Shown here one piece after another: positions 15,001 to 24,465 of a stretch of 64,000 nt of DNA. The first letter of the stretch is position 1. Each line of letters starts with the position of its first letter. Source of the stretch: Apus apus (taxonomy: Eukaryota > Chordata > Aves > Apodiformes > Apodidae); NCBI RefSeq assembly GCF_020740795.1, contig NC_067287.1:13345501-13409500 (forward strand), read 5' to 3'. Made by a program: the position numbers and the translations under genes. The notes below the pieces were generated by a model, which searched no databases, was not told the origin of the DNA, and was given only the letters and a program-made list of their open reading frames with translations.

Positions 15001-17149
15001 CAGCTTTGTGCAGGTGGATCCCCCTGCCCAAACAGGGGTCACTGCACAATCAGAGCCAAAATCCTGTACTCTGGATATTAACTTAGCATGTATTCCAAAT
15101 ATGCTAATGGCAATAACATGCAAACAGTACTGCTCATTTAATAGAGTTCATCTTCTCCATAAAGCAATTAGCATTACTTCTATGATTACAGGATTTTGCT
15201 TTTATTTGTGTTTTACAAATGTAGCTGCTAATAAATTAATTATAGTCACAGAAAAACAGTATAGGCATAACTTCCCTGCTGCTACTGTGTAAGCATACCC
15301 AACCCTGAAAGTATTTTTAGCAAGGGTGTTCAATCAATACTGCTATGTACAACTTAAATTAGACATTAGCAGGACAACAGAATTGTAAAGCATGGCAACA
15401 AACAATGCATTTCATGGAAAATTTTACTGCACAAGAAATAAACATCAAGCTAAGCCCTATGCAGGTGAACCTGATTCCAAACAAACTTAACCGCAAACAC
15501 ATGGCATAGGTACCAAAAGGTAAAATTTTAATACATTTCTGCTTCTTGTCTGAGGAAAATGTGTTTGTGTTTCAATGTTTAATCTAAAAAAACCCTACAA
15601 AAAAACCTCCACAAACAATCTAAAAATACACAGAAACTGTAATGACAACAAAATTATCTAAAAAAAAATATAAAATAATCAAACCTATAGTTACATATCT
15701 GAGCTTATAAAGCACAAACATGCCTGGGAAATGTATAGACACACACACGTCCGTATTTGTAAGCTTATCACCCAGAATCATATTTTATCAACATGGTGCA
15801 AGCCAGAGTCAGGCCAATATGTAAAAACAACTTTTTAGGTCAGTGAAGCAAGAAATCCATTGTCAAGAAAATGGCTTCCTTAAGATTACAATACTGAATA
15901 TTTTATGTTTAGGCAGTGAACTGGAAAACTTTCCTACAATATACATAGCTAATAAGAAAATGGTTTTACCACTTCTAATCTAACTTATTCTTGTATTCCT
16001 ACAATGTATATTTACGACGTGACGAGCTCATAAATGCCTACAAGTGTGTGAACACACCAGTGGCTCCCAACATTACAGGGCAGTTACTTGCCAATAACAA
16101 GCAGGCAAACGTGCATTCAGAAAACCCCCTTACCACTCATTCAACTGAGTTGAGCTCAGGGCAGGAGAAATGCCCTGTGGGTGACAAAATGTATGTGCAT
16201 ACTGCATTCTAACAATTATCCTTCAGCTGAGATCGATTAGCACCTTCTGCAATACAGAACTCACATACATTTTCTATCTCAGAGTTAAAAATACTTTAAC
16301 AGCTTGACCACATTGAAACCCTGGAAGACTGTAAGTAGCAGCGCGAAGTTCATTCATGCATATTTTACCTCTGAACGATACCTATTATTTGAATAGGCAA
16401 GTGGTGGGAACATTTAACCTACACTGGCAGCTACACAGCTTTAGCAACTAGCTCTTGGATTTCTGAAAGGAGAACGACTTTATTCCTCTTCCAGCTGGTG
16501 CTGCAACAGTATGAAGGAGTTAACCCATCACCAGGTACACCGAAAGCCTCTGTCGCATACAGACACAGGCGATTATACAAGCCTTCTGCTTGAGGGAGAT
16601 ACTAAAAATGTACCAGAGGAACGCAGCGACAACACTCAAACCCATTTTCCCTGCTTATATCCAGGGCAACGTGCACATGTGCCTCGAAAGCACAGGAACG
16701 CAAACTTTCACATGAAACGTACAAAAACCCCTCCGTTTCAAGCATTCACCTGAGCTTACCACATTTTACAGCCCCCGACGCGCTCGGCCCCGCCGCTCGT
16801 TCCCCCGAGCGCTACTGACGAGCCCTCCCCGCGGGCCGGCTGCCGGTTTCACACAACCCCGCAAACCCCTCGGCCAGAGCGGGGCTGGATCTCCCTTCTT
16901 TTCGGCAGCAGGGACAGAAGGGGCACTCACCCACACCCCCCCAGAAGGGCTCTGGGCAGAGCCGCTCCGACAGGCGCGACCTGTGCGCGAAGTTGCGGGG
17001 AGGGGGAGCGGGGCCGAGCTGCGGGGCTTCGCCCCCCCCCCCCCCCCCCCTCCCCAGCCGGCGGCGGGGCTCGGGGGAATCGCAGCGCGGGGTCGCGGGG
17101 CACCGCTCCCCCCTCCCCGCGGCGCGGAGACCCGAGGCGGCCGCCTTAC
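1..17149 (-). other. PTPN4: Inferred intron 1 of the PTPN4-like gene; no exon recognised
   Basis: This is AT-rich sequence to the left of the donor at 17150. I looked on the minus strand for the conserved PTPN4 N-terminal coding exon and did not find it, nor any other recognisable protein segment. The longest frame (minus, 8791-9165, 124 codons) resembles no family and has no matching exon context. Contents are simple tracts: A19 followed by a G-rich purine stretch at 2651-2690, a G/T-rich tract at about 12312-12368, a G-rich patch at about 14170-14187, and short A/T runs. No LINE copy was recognised in this stretch, in contrast to the intergenic part. Confidence 0.45.
17032..17050. repeat. 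C19 homopolymer (G19 on minus strand)
   Basis: Nineteen consecutive C lie about 100 bp inside the inferred first intron, followed by T and four more C. On the transcribed minus-strand RNA this is a G19 run close to the splice donor, able to form a quadruplex or R-loop. Homopolymers of this length are prone to length error in assemblies. Confidence 0.9.
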
Positions 17150-17860
17150 CTTCATATAACAGCCACGTCCTTCCCGAGGGAGCGGGGACGGCGGAGGGAA
17201 GAGGCGCGGGGGCTGCGCTCGCCGCTGCCGCCCCGCGACCCCCCGCGCGCGCGCGGGCCGCAGACGCTCGGGCACGCGCGCACAGCACCGCACCGCGCCG
17301 CACCCCCCGCGCGCGGGAGCGGGCGCGCCGCTCGCTGCCTTCAGTTCCCCCGCAGCGCCCGCCCGAGCCGCAGCCTCGGCAGCAGCCGCAGCAGCCGCCC
17401 CGCGCCCAGCCGCAGCGGCGGCCGCCGCCACATCGTACTGCGGCGGCTGGGCCGGGGAGGAGGGGGAAGAGATGGGGGAGGAAGGGCCGGGGAAGCCCCA
17501 GGGGGTGAGGCAGGGATCCCCCCCCCGCGGCCTCTCCTTCCCCCCCTCTCCTCACAGCGACCGGCCCGAGGGGGCGGCGAGGCGGGCGCCGGGGCGCGGG
17601 CAGAGCAGAGCAAGGCAGGGCGGGCGGGCGCTGCGCGGGCCGGGGCTCCCTCACGGGGCACGGCGCCGCCCCGCACTCCGCTCCCCCGCGCGCAGAACCG
17701 AGCAGGGGCAGAGAGGAGCGGGCAGGGGAGAAGCGGCGGGGCTCTGCGAAGGCGGCCTCCCTGCCGGCGAGCCAGTGAGCGTCTGCGGGGCTGCGAGTGG
17801 GAGGAACGGCAGCCTCCACCCCCGGGGCCGCCCTCCCGCCTCAGACGGGCAGCATAGCAA
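17150..17860 (-). other. PTPN4: Candidate non-coding exon 1 of a minus-strand gene, inferred PTPN4 (5' limit approximate)
   Basis: A near-perfect donor reads TATATGAAG|GTAAGG on the minus strand, with the last exon base at 17150, in the CpG island. This implies a transcript running left out of the window. The name PTPN4 rests on synteny: in mammals PTPN4, a FERM-PDZ protein tyrosine phosphatase, follows TMEM177 on the same strand and starts with a long 5'UTR exon and a large intron. TMEM177 is also on the minus strand here, so position and orientation agree. The exon holds a 30-codon upstream ORF (17433 to 17341) and an ATG at 17155 that would read through the junction. No protein sequence here identifies PTPN4, so another gene or a lncRNA is possible. 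Confidence 0.5.
17341..17433 (-). other. Upstream ORF in the inferred PTPN4 exon 1
   Basis: An ATG at 17433 opens a 30-codon frame ending in TGA at 17341. The predicted peptide is made almost only of Leu, Arg and Gly with a few Pro and Ala (starts MWRRPPLRLG). It lies fully within the inferred first exon, 190 nt before the splice donor. Such frames in GC-rich 5'UTRs commonly lower translation of the main frame. Whether it is transcribed depends on the true start site, which is unknown. Confidence 0.3.
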
Positions 17861-18110
17861 CCAACATGGCGGCTGCGCAGTCACCCGCGGGCGGGCGGGG
17901 GGGGCGGAGCCAGCCCGGGAAACCTCGCGAGAGTGGGAAGGGAAGTGGGCGGTGCCCTCGCACCTGGCCCCGCGGCCTGTCTGGAACGGAGAGGGGGCGG
18001 GACTTGGCGTCCGTCCCGCGGCGTGATTGGGTGGCTCTGCTATCAATCAGGTGGGCGGAGCTTCACTTCAGGGTGTGAGCGCGGATTGGCTGCAGGAGCC
18101 GTCACTCATG
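17850..18110 (-). promoter_or_regulatory. TATA-less core promoter motif cluster
   Basis: Read on the minus strand there are two CCAAT boxes (ATTGG on plus at 18085-18089 and 18026-18030), several GGGCGG or CCGCCC boxes (near 18053, 17995 and 17890-17910), a TCTCGCGAG-type palindrome (CTCGCGAG at 17924-17931), and a TGCGCAG half-site like NRF1 near 17875. A YY1-type CAACATGGCGGC sits at 17862-17873 and an adjacent half X-box-like GGTTGCTATG is on the minus strand. CCAAT orientation and order suit a minus-strand start near 17850-17950. The YY1 motif is oriented for plus-strand transcription, so divergent output is possible. Confidence 0.6.
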
Positions 18111-18145
18111 GTCGCGGCGCGGCGCCGTGTGGTACCGGGGCAGCC

Positions 18146-18441
18146 GCCCTGCCCTGCCCAGCCCTGCCCTGCCCTGCCCAGCCCTGCCCTGCCCTGCCCT
18201 GCCCTGCCCCTGCCCCTGCCCTGCCCCTGCCCCTGCACTGCCCTGCCCTGCCCTGCCCTGCCCTGCCCAGCCCTGCCCCTGCCCCTGCCCCTGCCCAGCC
18301 CTGCCCAGCCCTGCCCTGCCCCTGTCCCTGCCCCTGCCCCTGCCCTGCCCCTGCCCCTGCCCCTGCCCTGCCCCTGCCCTGCCCCTGCCCCTGCCCCTGC
18401 CCCTGCCCTGCCCCTGCCCCTGCCCCGCCCTGCCCCTGCCC
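18146..18441. repeat. CCCTG / CCCCTG / CCCAG minisatellite
   Basis: About 296 bp are built from 5- and 6-base units (CCCTG, CCCCTG) with CCCAG variants that create 10-base CCCAGCCCTG blocks. The left part is richer in CCCTG and CCCAG, and the right part is richer in CCCCTG. The minus strand reads as G3-G4 runs separated mostly by CA, dozens in a row, which is an extreme quadruplex-forming pattern. All three frames on both strands stay open across much of it, giving artefactual proline- or glycine-rich frames. It lies just upstream of the promoter motif cluster of the left-hand gene. Confidence 0.95.
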
Positions 18442-21400
18442 GCTCCTCGCTCGGGGCGTTGTGGCAGTGGGAGCCCCGGCTGCTCTGGGCTCTGCTGGTG
18501 TCGGGGAGCGCAGGGCCGCAGCCTCCCTGCAGGGCCGGAGCGAGGTGGCAGCCCCCGGGGCTGGCAGGGACGCAGAAGGACAGTGGGAAAGCACATCCAA
18601 GGGATGCGTTCAGCAGGGGCAGAGAGCTCCTGCTCACCTGAACTGTAGCAATGGTACCCTTAAGCACCGTGCAGCTCCCTGGGGCCTCTGGGACGGATGG
18701 GGCCGGCCTGCTGGCAGGTGCAGCGCTCCTGCCGGGGCAGTGCCGCTTCAGGAGCAAGGCTGCGTTAGGAGCAAGGCTGCGTTGGCACCAGGGCTGCCAA
18801 GCTGTCAAAATCTCTGCTGTGGGAGAAGATGAGCTAGAGGGGAAACGGGGCTGTCTTAAAACGGGTAACTTTCCATCTTGGCCACGTGTCCACCCAGCCT
18901 CAGCCTGTGAATGTCCTACAGAGTCCTTCTGCCTGTGAGTCCTTGCCAGAGTTCTCCAAGGTTGGAGGCGTATTGTGCCTCTCGGCCGCATCAAGATTTT
19001 CGTATGTGGCCCACGGGAAGGTTGGCTTTGCAAGACCTGGTTTAATGCAACTCAGTGCTTTTATGTATTCATACTATGTGTGAAGGGGTTTGGTTAAAAA
19101 TGTCTTTAATGTCCATTTATTAAAATATAGCCTCTCACAGTAAGCTCTTTACCAAGTAACAGACCCATAGAATACCTGGTTGAGAACAAGTTATTGAATT
19201 TCACAATTAAAATTCTAACCATAGCAAGATGCAGAACACTACTTAAGGGAGTTTGCACGTACTCTTCTAATTAGCAAGCTTTGTAAAATCTCATTCTTTT
19301 GATGTTTGGAAACTTGTAAATTTCAAGCCTAAATTGTACTTGTGTCAATTTTGTTCTTCTGCTTATACCCCCAATTAATTTTTAGAAAGCAGTTATACCT
19401 TCTTCATTTTACCAGGCTAAATAACACAAGCTCTTTTCACCTCCTTTCCCTTTTCCTGAGCAAGTATTAGGACACACAGGATTCTCCAGTTGCCTCATCT
19501 TCCTTCAGGATTAAGTTGATTCACAGGTTGGTAGACTAATTTGAGGAAGGCAGTCAAGCAGGAATTTTAGATAATGAACAATCTCTGGAGCACTTTTAAA
19601 TAATAGACTTTTTAATGATTGTGAGTAGAAAACACTCATAAATTGCTGTTATTAAAGCTTTATTAATGTAAGTCTATATATAAGATTACTGAGTTTGAAA
19701 TATGAGCATTTCTCCCAGGTGGAACAATTCCTCAGCTGATTATTTCATAAGACAAAATAACACACGCAGCACCAGTAAAGGCATTCTTTATTGTGTCCAC
19801 ATTGCTCTAGTTCTTCTCAAACATTTCCATAGTGATATTGACAAACTGACAGTGGTGCATCTAGAGACATCCAGTAACTGCATTCTGCTAGCTCCTCAAG
19901 CACTGGACAAGATACCTTCTTCTGTGCATTCCAGTGATCCTTACGTGGTTTCCTGATAATTCTCTTTCAGACCACGGCAAATTTATTCACCAACTGCATA
20001 GGTACTTTTTAGTCCATTTGCACATTATCTTCAAAGTCTGCCTCTCACAATTTTATGTAATTTTCTTTGCTTATGCCTGGTTTATGTCAAACATACATTT
20101 ATGTGCAGTTTGAGAATAACAGTATTAGATAAATTACTTTATACGGAGCTTGTAGTAGAGGAGCAATCAAAACCATTCCTTGTGACTGCAGAACTACACC
20201 TTTGTTTGGCAAATGTAACCTTAAGCTGTTATGAAAGGAGATGTTTTGCAAATCTAAAACAAAATTGGTGAAACATTCTAAAGGCTGAACATTCCAAAGT
20301 TATTTCCTCACAATATATTATTATTCCCATAATTTGTTGTTATAATAATATAATTTGTTCTTATTATAATTCCTGTAATTTTGCCTCATAGAGGGCTTGA
20401 TTCAAAGCCCCAAATAAAGGCAGTGGAAGATTCCCACCATGTGCAAAGTACTTCAGGTGAGGCTTACATCACAAAAAAGCTAAATGTTTTTAAAATAGAT
20501 ACTGAGACAAAGGTTTCCAGCTCGTGCTCTTAAAACACCAATAGAGCAAATTTGCACTGCAGGGTATTTGTGTACAGACTTTAGTCAGAACTTACAATGT
20601 GGAGTTTGCAGAATTCTGATTTCTGACTTACGTGTTGCATACCCTGAGTGATTACTGCCCAAAATTATGAATGAAAGAGAGAAAGCAAACTGAAAGGTGA
20701 CTCTATCATTATTTACTCAAAGAACACGTTCCTTTCCTATGTAAAAGTGCATTCAGCTCACTTCTCTTTCAGCAGGCTCTTTTATGTAAAAGCAAGTTTT
20801 TTGCTACAGTCTGCCCATGCATATAAGCAATGAACTCTGCCTTTTGCATAGGTACTTCACATGGCAAGAACTTCATTTTCTAACTGGTGTGTGGCAATTA
20901 ATCCGTACTGCTGCTGATGCATTTTGGAGAGGATATGTTATCTTGTGACTGCTAGTAAAATGCCAATATCTTAAACCATTTTGTACAAGTTAAGACTCAC
21001 AGCTCTCCATATGAATGTAGGAACAAACAAAAGCTTCTCCTTTACTTAATAGATCTGTGGGATGAGCTTGTGTCCACAACCTTTTTACTCATGCAAGACC
21101 CACCAACCAAGCTGCAATGATTTATGTGAGAGAAACGTCTATTAAAAATGTGAATGGGATTTTAAACCTCTCACTGAAATACCACACAAACTGCTTTGGT
21201 GCCAAGATGACACACTTAAACAGTGCTAAGATGAATGACTCTCACCACAGGTGGCATTTAGCTGGGAAAGGGGCAGGAGCCCAGGTACTTAATCTTAACA
21301 CTAAGATCAAGCGTAATGTATGGTTAATAGCAGACACATTTTCTATAGAGCAAGGTCCTGATTCAGCAAAACACTTAGACACGGAAACTACAGGGGCACA

Positions 21401-21767
21401 GGCACAGCCTTAAAGTGAGATTGGCCAAATCCCATGAGGAGCATGCCACCCATCAGTGTGAACAGCAGGCAGGTGTGTGCTTCAACATGGCTTTGGGGTC
21501 ACTTGTTCAGAAGCATCCTAGGGAGGCTACAAGGACAATAATTTCACTCTTTGGGGCAGGGACTAACTTTTTCTTTACATTTGTGCTATATCTGGTGCAA
21601 TAGGGCTCCACTACAGTAGTTGTTAGAACACTGAAATATAATAATTTGCATTGATAAGCTTGCTGCAGCTATTTTTCAGCTTGGAGGCTGTCTGTCCCAA
21701 TCCCAAATATATATTTAAAAGATAACCCTCTAGGAATACAACGAGAATGAAAGCTGATGGAAAGAAA
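18442..21767. other. Intergenic, no gene seen
   Basis: CpG content falls away by about 18900 and the sequence becomes AT-rich. No frame resembles a protein. A 17-bp unit (AGGAGCAAGGCTGCGTT) is tandemly duplicated at 18750-18783. An AT-rich patch with ATTATT/ATAATA motifs lies at about 20315-20375. Nothing else was recognised. Confidence 0.6.
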
Positions 21768-22175
21768 CAGAATCATAGAATGTCTTGGGTTGGAGGGGAC
21801 CTCTAAAGGTCATCTAGTCCAACCTCCCTACAATAAGCAGGGACATCTCTAACTAGAACAGATTGCTCAGAGCCAAATCAAGCCTGACCTTGGATGTCTC
21901 CAGGGATGGGGCCCCCAATACCTCTCTAGGCAACCTTTTCTGGTGATCCATCACCCTTAAAGAACTTTTTCCTAATTTCCAACCTAAATCCACCCTTCTC
22001 TAGCTTGAAACCATTACCCCTTGTCCTGCTGTTACATGCTCTAGTGAACAGATCTTCCCCAGCCTTCTTACAGGCTCCTTTCTATAAGGAGCTATGTGGT
22101 CCTCATAAGATGCTATAAGGTCCCCCTGGAGTCTTTTCTTCAGGCTGAACAACTCCAACTCCCTCAACCTGTAGC
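21768..22175 (-). mobile_element. CR1 LINE, 5'-truncated 3' end (antisense)
   Basis: The plus strand begins with the reverse complement of the CR1 3' end (AATCATAGAATG, then GGTTGGAGGGGACC). It continues through the typical conserved CR1 tail landmarks: CATCTAGTCCAACCTCC, CCTTGTCCTGCTGTTACATG-like, and CAGGCTGAACAACTCCAACT. About 400 bp remain and the reverse transcriptase portion is absent, as is usual for dead-on-arrival CR1 copies. Similarity fades after about 22171. The insertion lies in the intergenic region between the two genes. Confidence 0.93.
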
Positions 22176-22554
22176 TACATCGGTAGCTACAGTTGCTAGG
22201 CCACATTTTCTAAGTCCTTTTTTTCTCCAGCCAGCCTTAGACAAACTCCTTTTGTCTTTTAACACACATCAAAGTAGCACAAGGTTGCATTTGTAGATAC
22301 CTACTGCAAATACCTGACCCTTTTGTGCATGCCATCTGCACATTCACTTGTGTAATGGTTATTTTCTGCTTCTGTCGAAAAGAGGAACAGCACAGACTCT
22401 GCAAGTTAAATATAAAACCATAATAAAGCAGGCCAAAAACATATTCTGAGGAACAAAAACTTCTCCAAATACATCAAGAACAGGAGATCTCCCAGAGAAC
22501 ATGAGGAACTAGCAGGCAACAGAGGTGTAACAGAACCATTCAAGGAAACCACAG

Positions 22555-24465
22555 GAGAAGAGCTAAGTACTTTTTTCTACCACTGTTCCTTACAGAAGAT
22601 TTGAGGTGACTGCCACAACAAAACCATTTTTAGGGGCACAGTCAGAAAAAAAAATTCACAAAACAGTATGTACAGTTTTGGAACCAATCAGTAAATTATT
22701 CAGTACCTGCCTGCCAAGACAATGTGTTTCTCACCACAGTGTTCCAAAAGAACTTGGATCTGAAATCACCAAACTACTAACCGTGCTCTGTAATTTATGG
22801 GTTGGAGTGAACTCCATTCTGGAGGAATGGAAAGTGGCATATGACATTCCAATCTTCAGAGAAGACTTTAGAGAAAACTTGGAAATGACAGACCAGGCAG
22901 TCTAGCACATGGGAAGAGACACAAACTGCAAATCTGGTAGTCCTTTAAAACTGTGAGCAATGTCAGCAAACATGGACAAAGAGGAGGTGGCTTATAGAGA
23001 CTTTACATAAACACTGGGACATTGGAGTCCTCCTCAGCCATAATCCAACTCCCTATTGGAAGAAGACCAAGTACGTACCATCTTCTGCTTTCTCCCTTCT
23101 GCTTCCTCTCACTTCCCAGCTTGCCTTTACTCTTAGTCTAATTTCCACAGGAAGGAAATGCAAAAATATGTGACAGAGGGAGGAAGAGCATGTTCTGGGT
23201 ATCTTCTGGGTATCAATCTGAAGAATAAGGGGACTGCAGACATGACATAAAGAACATTTAACATGCAGCCTAGATTAAGAAACGGTGAACACACATTTCC
23301 CCAGTCATTTTTAGAAAGCACAACAGGGAAGCTCCTTTTGTGATGAGTAACTGCTTCAAAAGGAAGATGGATGGGTAAATGATCACAAAGGAGTGAGTAA
23401 CCAGTGAGATTCCAAAGGGACCTAGGCTTAAAAACATGTTCACAAGTAGTAAGTAAGTGAAACAGGATTGAACAGTGAGATGTCAGTGTTTTCCACTGAT
23501 TCACAATTATTCAGAAAAATCAAAACCAAGGCTCTTGGCACAAAATAGAAAAAAAAAAAGAAAAAAAAAAAAAGAAAAAAAAGAAAAAAAGAGAAAGACT
23601 GAGTAGGTGGTAAAACAGCAGCTAAAATCCAATGATCACAGATGTCCATGAGGTGAAAACAAAAAGCCTCTCTACCTGTGCAACATAGTAGGCTCTAAAT
23701 TAGTTCATACCAGTCAGCAAAGATATTTTGGAGTCACTAATGGATAGTTTATCTCAGTGTTCAGAGAGGCAGTTAGGACTGATAAGGAAAGAAGAAAAAG
23801 CAAACATAAAATAAAATGCTACTGTATAAATCCTCAGAAATCATATTTGTTCCTTTAATACAACATAATATTCTGCCTATAGCACCTCAACATGTGGTAG
23901 CATGTTAAGCATCAGAAAAACATTTGAAGAGAGAGAAAAAAGAATGACCAGCTTGCTCAGAAAGATGAAATGCCTGCTAAGTTAGATAGACCAAGTACTC
24001 TGGGACTACCGAGAAAACAGATGACAAATGGGAGACATAATACAGGTATCAAAACTCACATCTGACATGGGAAAAGTGAAAAGGGAACAATTACTCATTT
24101 CTTCTGAGAACTAGAATGGATCTAATAATATTTTTTTAGATGAAGGTGTAAAAAACCCACCAAAATTAAATCCTTTTTAAACAACAGCTGTTTAATTTGT
24201 GTAATTCATTGTCATGAGATATTTTAGATGCTAAAAATACTAAGGGCTGCATGCAGTAACTAGATAAATTATTGGAAGAAAAGGCTGTTTTGTAGAGAGA
24301 TGGGCAGAGCCTCCAATTCTGTCCTTAGATGGCCAGAAATTGGTAAATAGGAGGAGAAATAAAGTTGTACCTGCTCTGTTCTTATATTCCTACTACAGGC
24401 AACTGCAGGGTGCCAGGTTAGCTGGACATTTGATGTGACTCAATTCAATCCTTCTTATATTACAG
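22555..24465 (+). mobile_element. Ancient, decayed CR1/L3-type LINE (reverse transcriptase to 3' end)
   Basis: Two recognisable parts lie in the same orientation. At about 22555-22915 a decayed reverse transcriptase N-terminal region is readable: residues like HHSVPKELGSEITKLL, then EEWKVAYDIPIF, then the remnant of the GNYRPVSL block. At about 23700-24465 the 3' end of an old amniote CR1/L3-like element is readable at DNA level. Landmarks are TTTGGAGTCACTAATGGATAG, GCTACTGTATAAATCC, GGGAGACATAATACAGGT, a GTGTAATTCATTGTCATGAG block, a TAGATAAATTATTGGAAGAAAAG block, and the final ATTTGATGTGACTCAATTCA and TCCTTCTTATAT. The middle (22916-23700) is less recognisable and includes an A-rich tract at 23548-23592. 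Many stops and frameshifts show it is a fossil. Identification is from remembered family structure, not a search. Confidence 0.7.
23548..23600. repeat. A-rich tract
   Basis: A run of A with scattered G (A9-13 blocks separated by single G) lies inside the old LINE. It may be the tail of a secondary insertion or simple expansion. No element body next to it was recognised. Confidence 0.85.

Larger units (their letters stand above)
16780..18480. promoter_or_regulatory. CpG island of the left-hand gene (PTPN4-like promoter region)
   Basis: A sharply bounded CpG island with dense CG dinucleotides and many GC boxes. The flanks at 16700 and 18900 are ordinary AT-rich sequence. It includes a C19 run at 17032-17050, a minus-strand splice donor at 17150/17149, a cluster of promoter motifs at 17850-18090, and the CCCTG minisatellite at its right end. 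Long frames throughout are stop-poor because of base composition and show no recognisable domain. Confidence 0.85.

Noticed and set aside
16766..17819. Long minus-strand frames (221 and 335 codons) in the left CpG island
   Set aside because: They are alanine-, arginine- and proline-rich from GC composition, begin at non-ATG codons, and run through the strong splice donor at 17150. No domain is recognisable.
17472..18832. Long plus- and minus-strand frames (up to 321 codons) over the CCCTG repeat
   Set aside because: The pentamer and hexamer repeat lacks stops in most frames on both strands, so open length is not evidence of coding.
22000..22296. Short frames on both strands near 22000-22300
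   Set aside because: They lie wholly or mainly within the antisense CR1 tail and are not genes.
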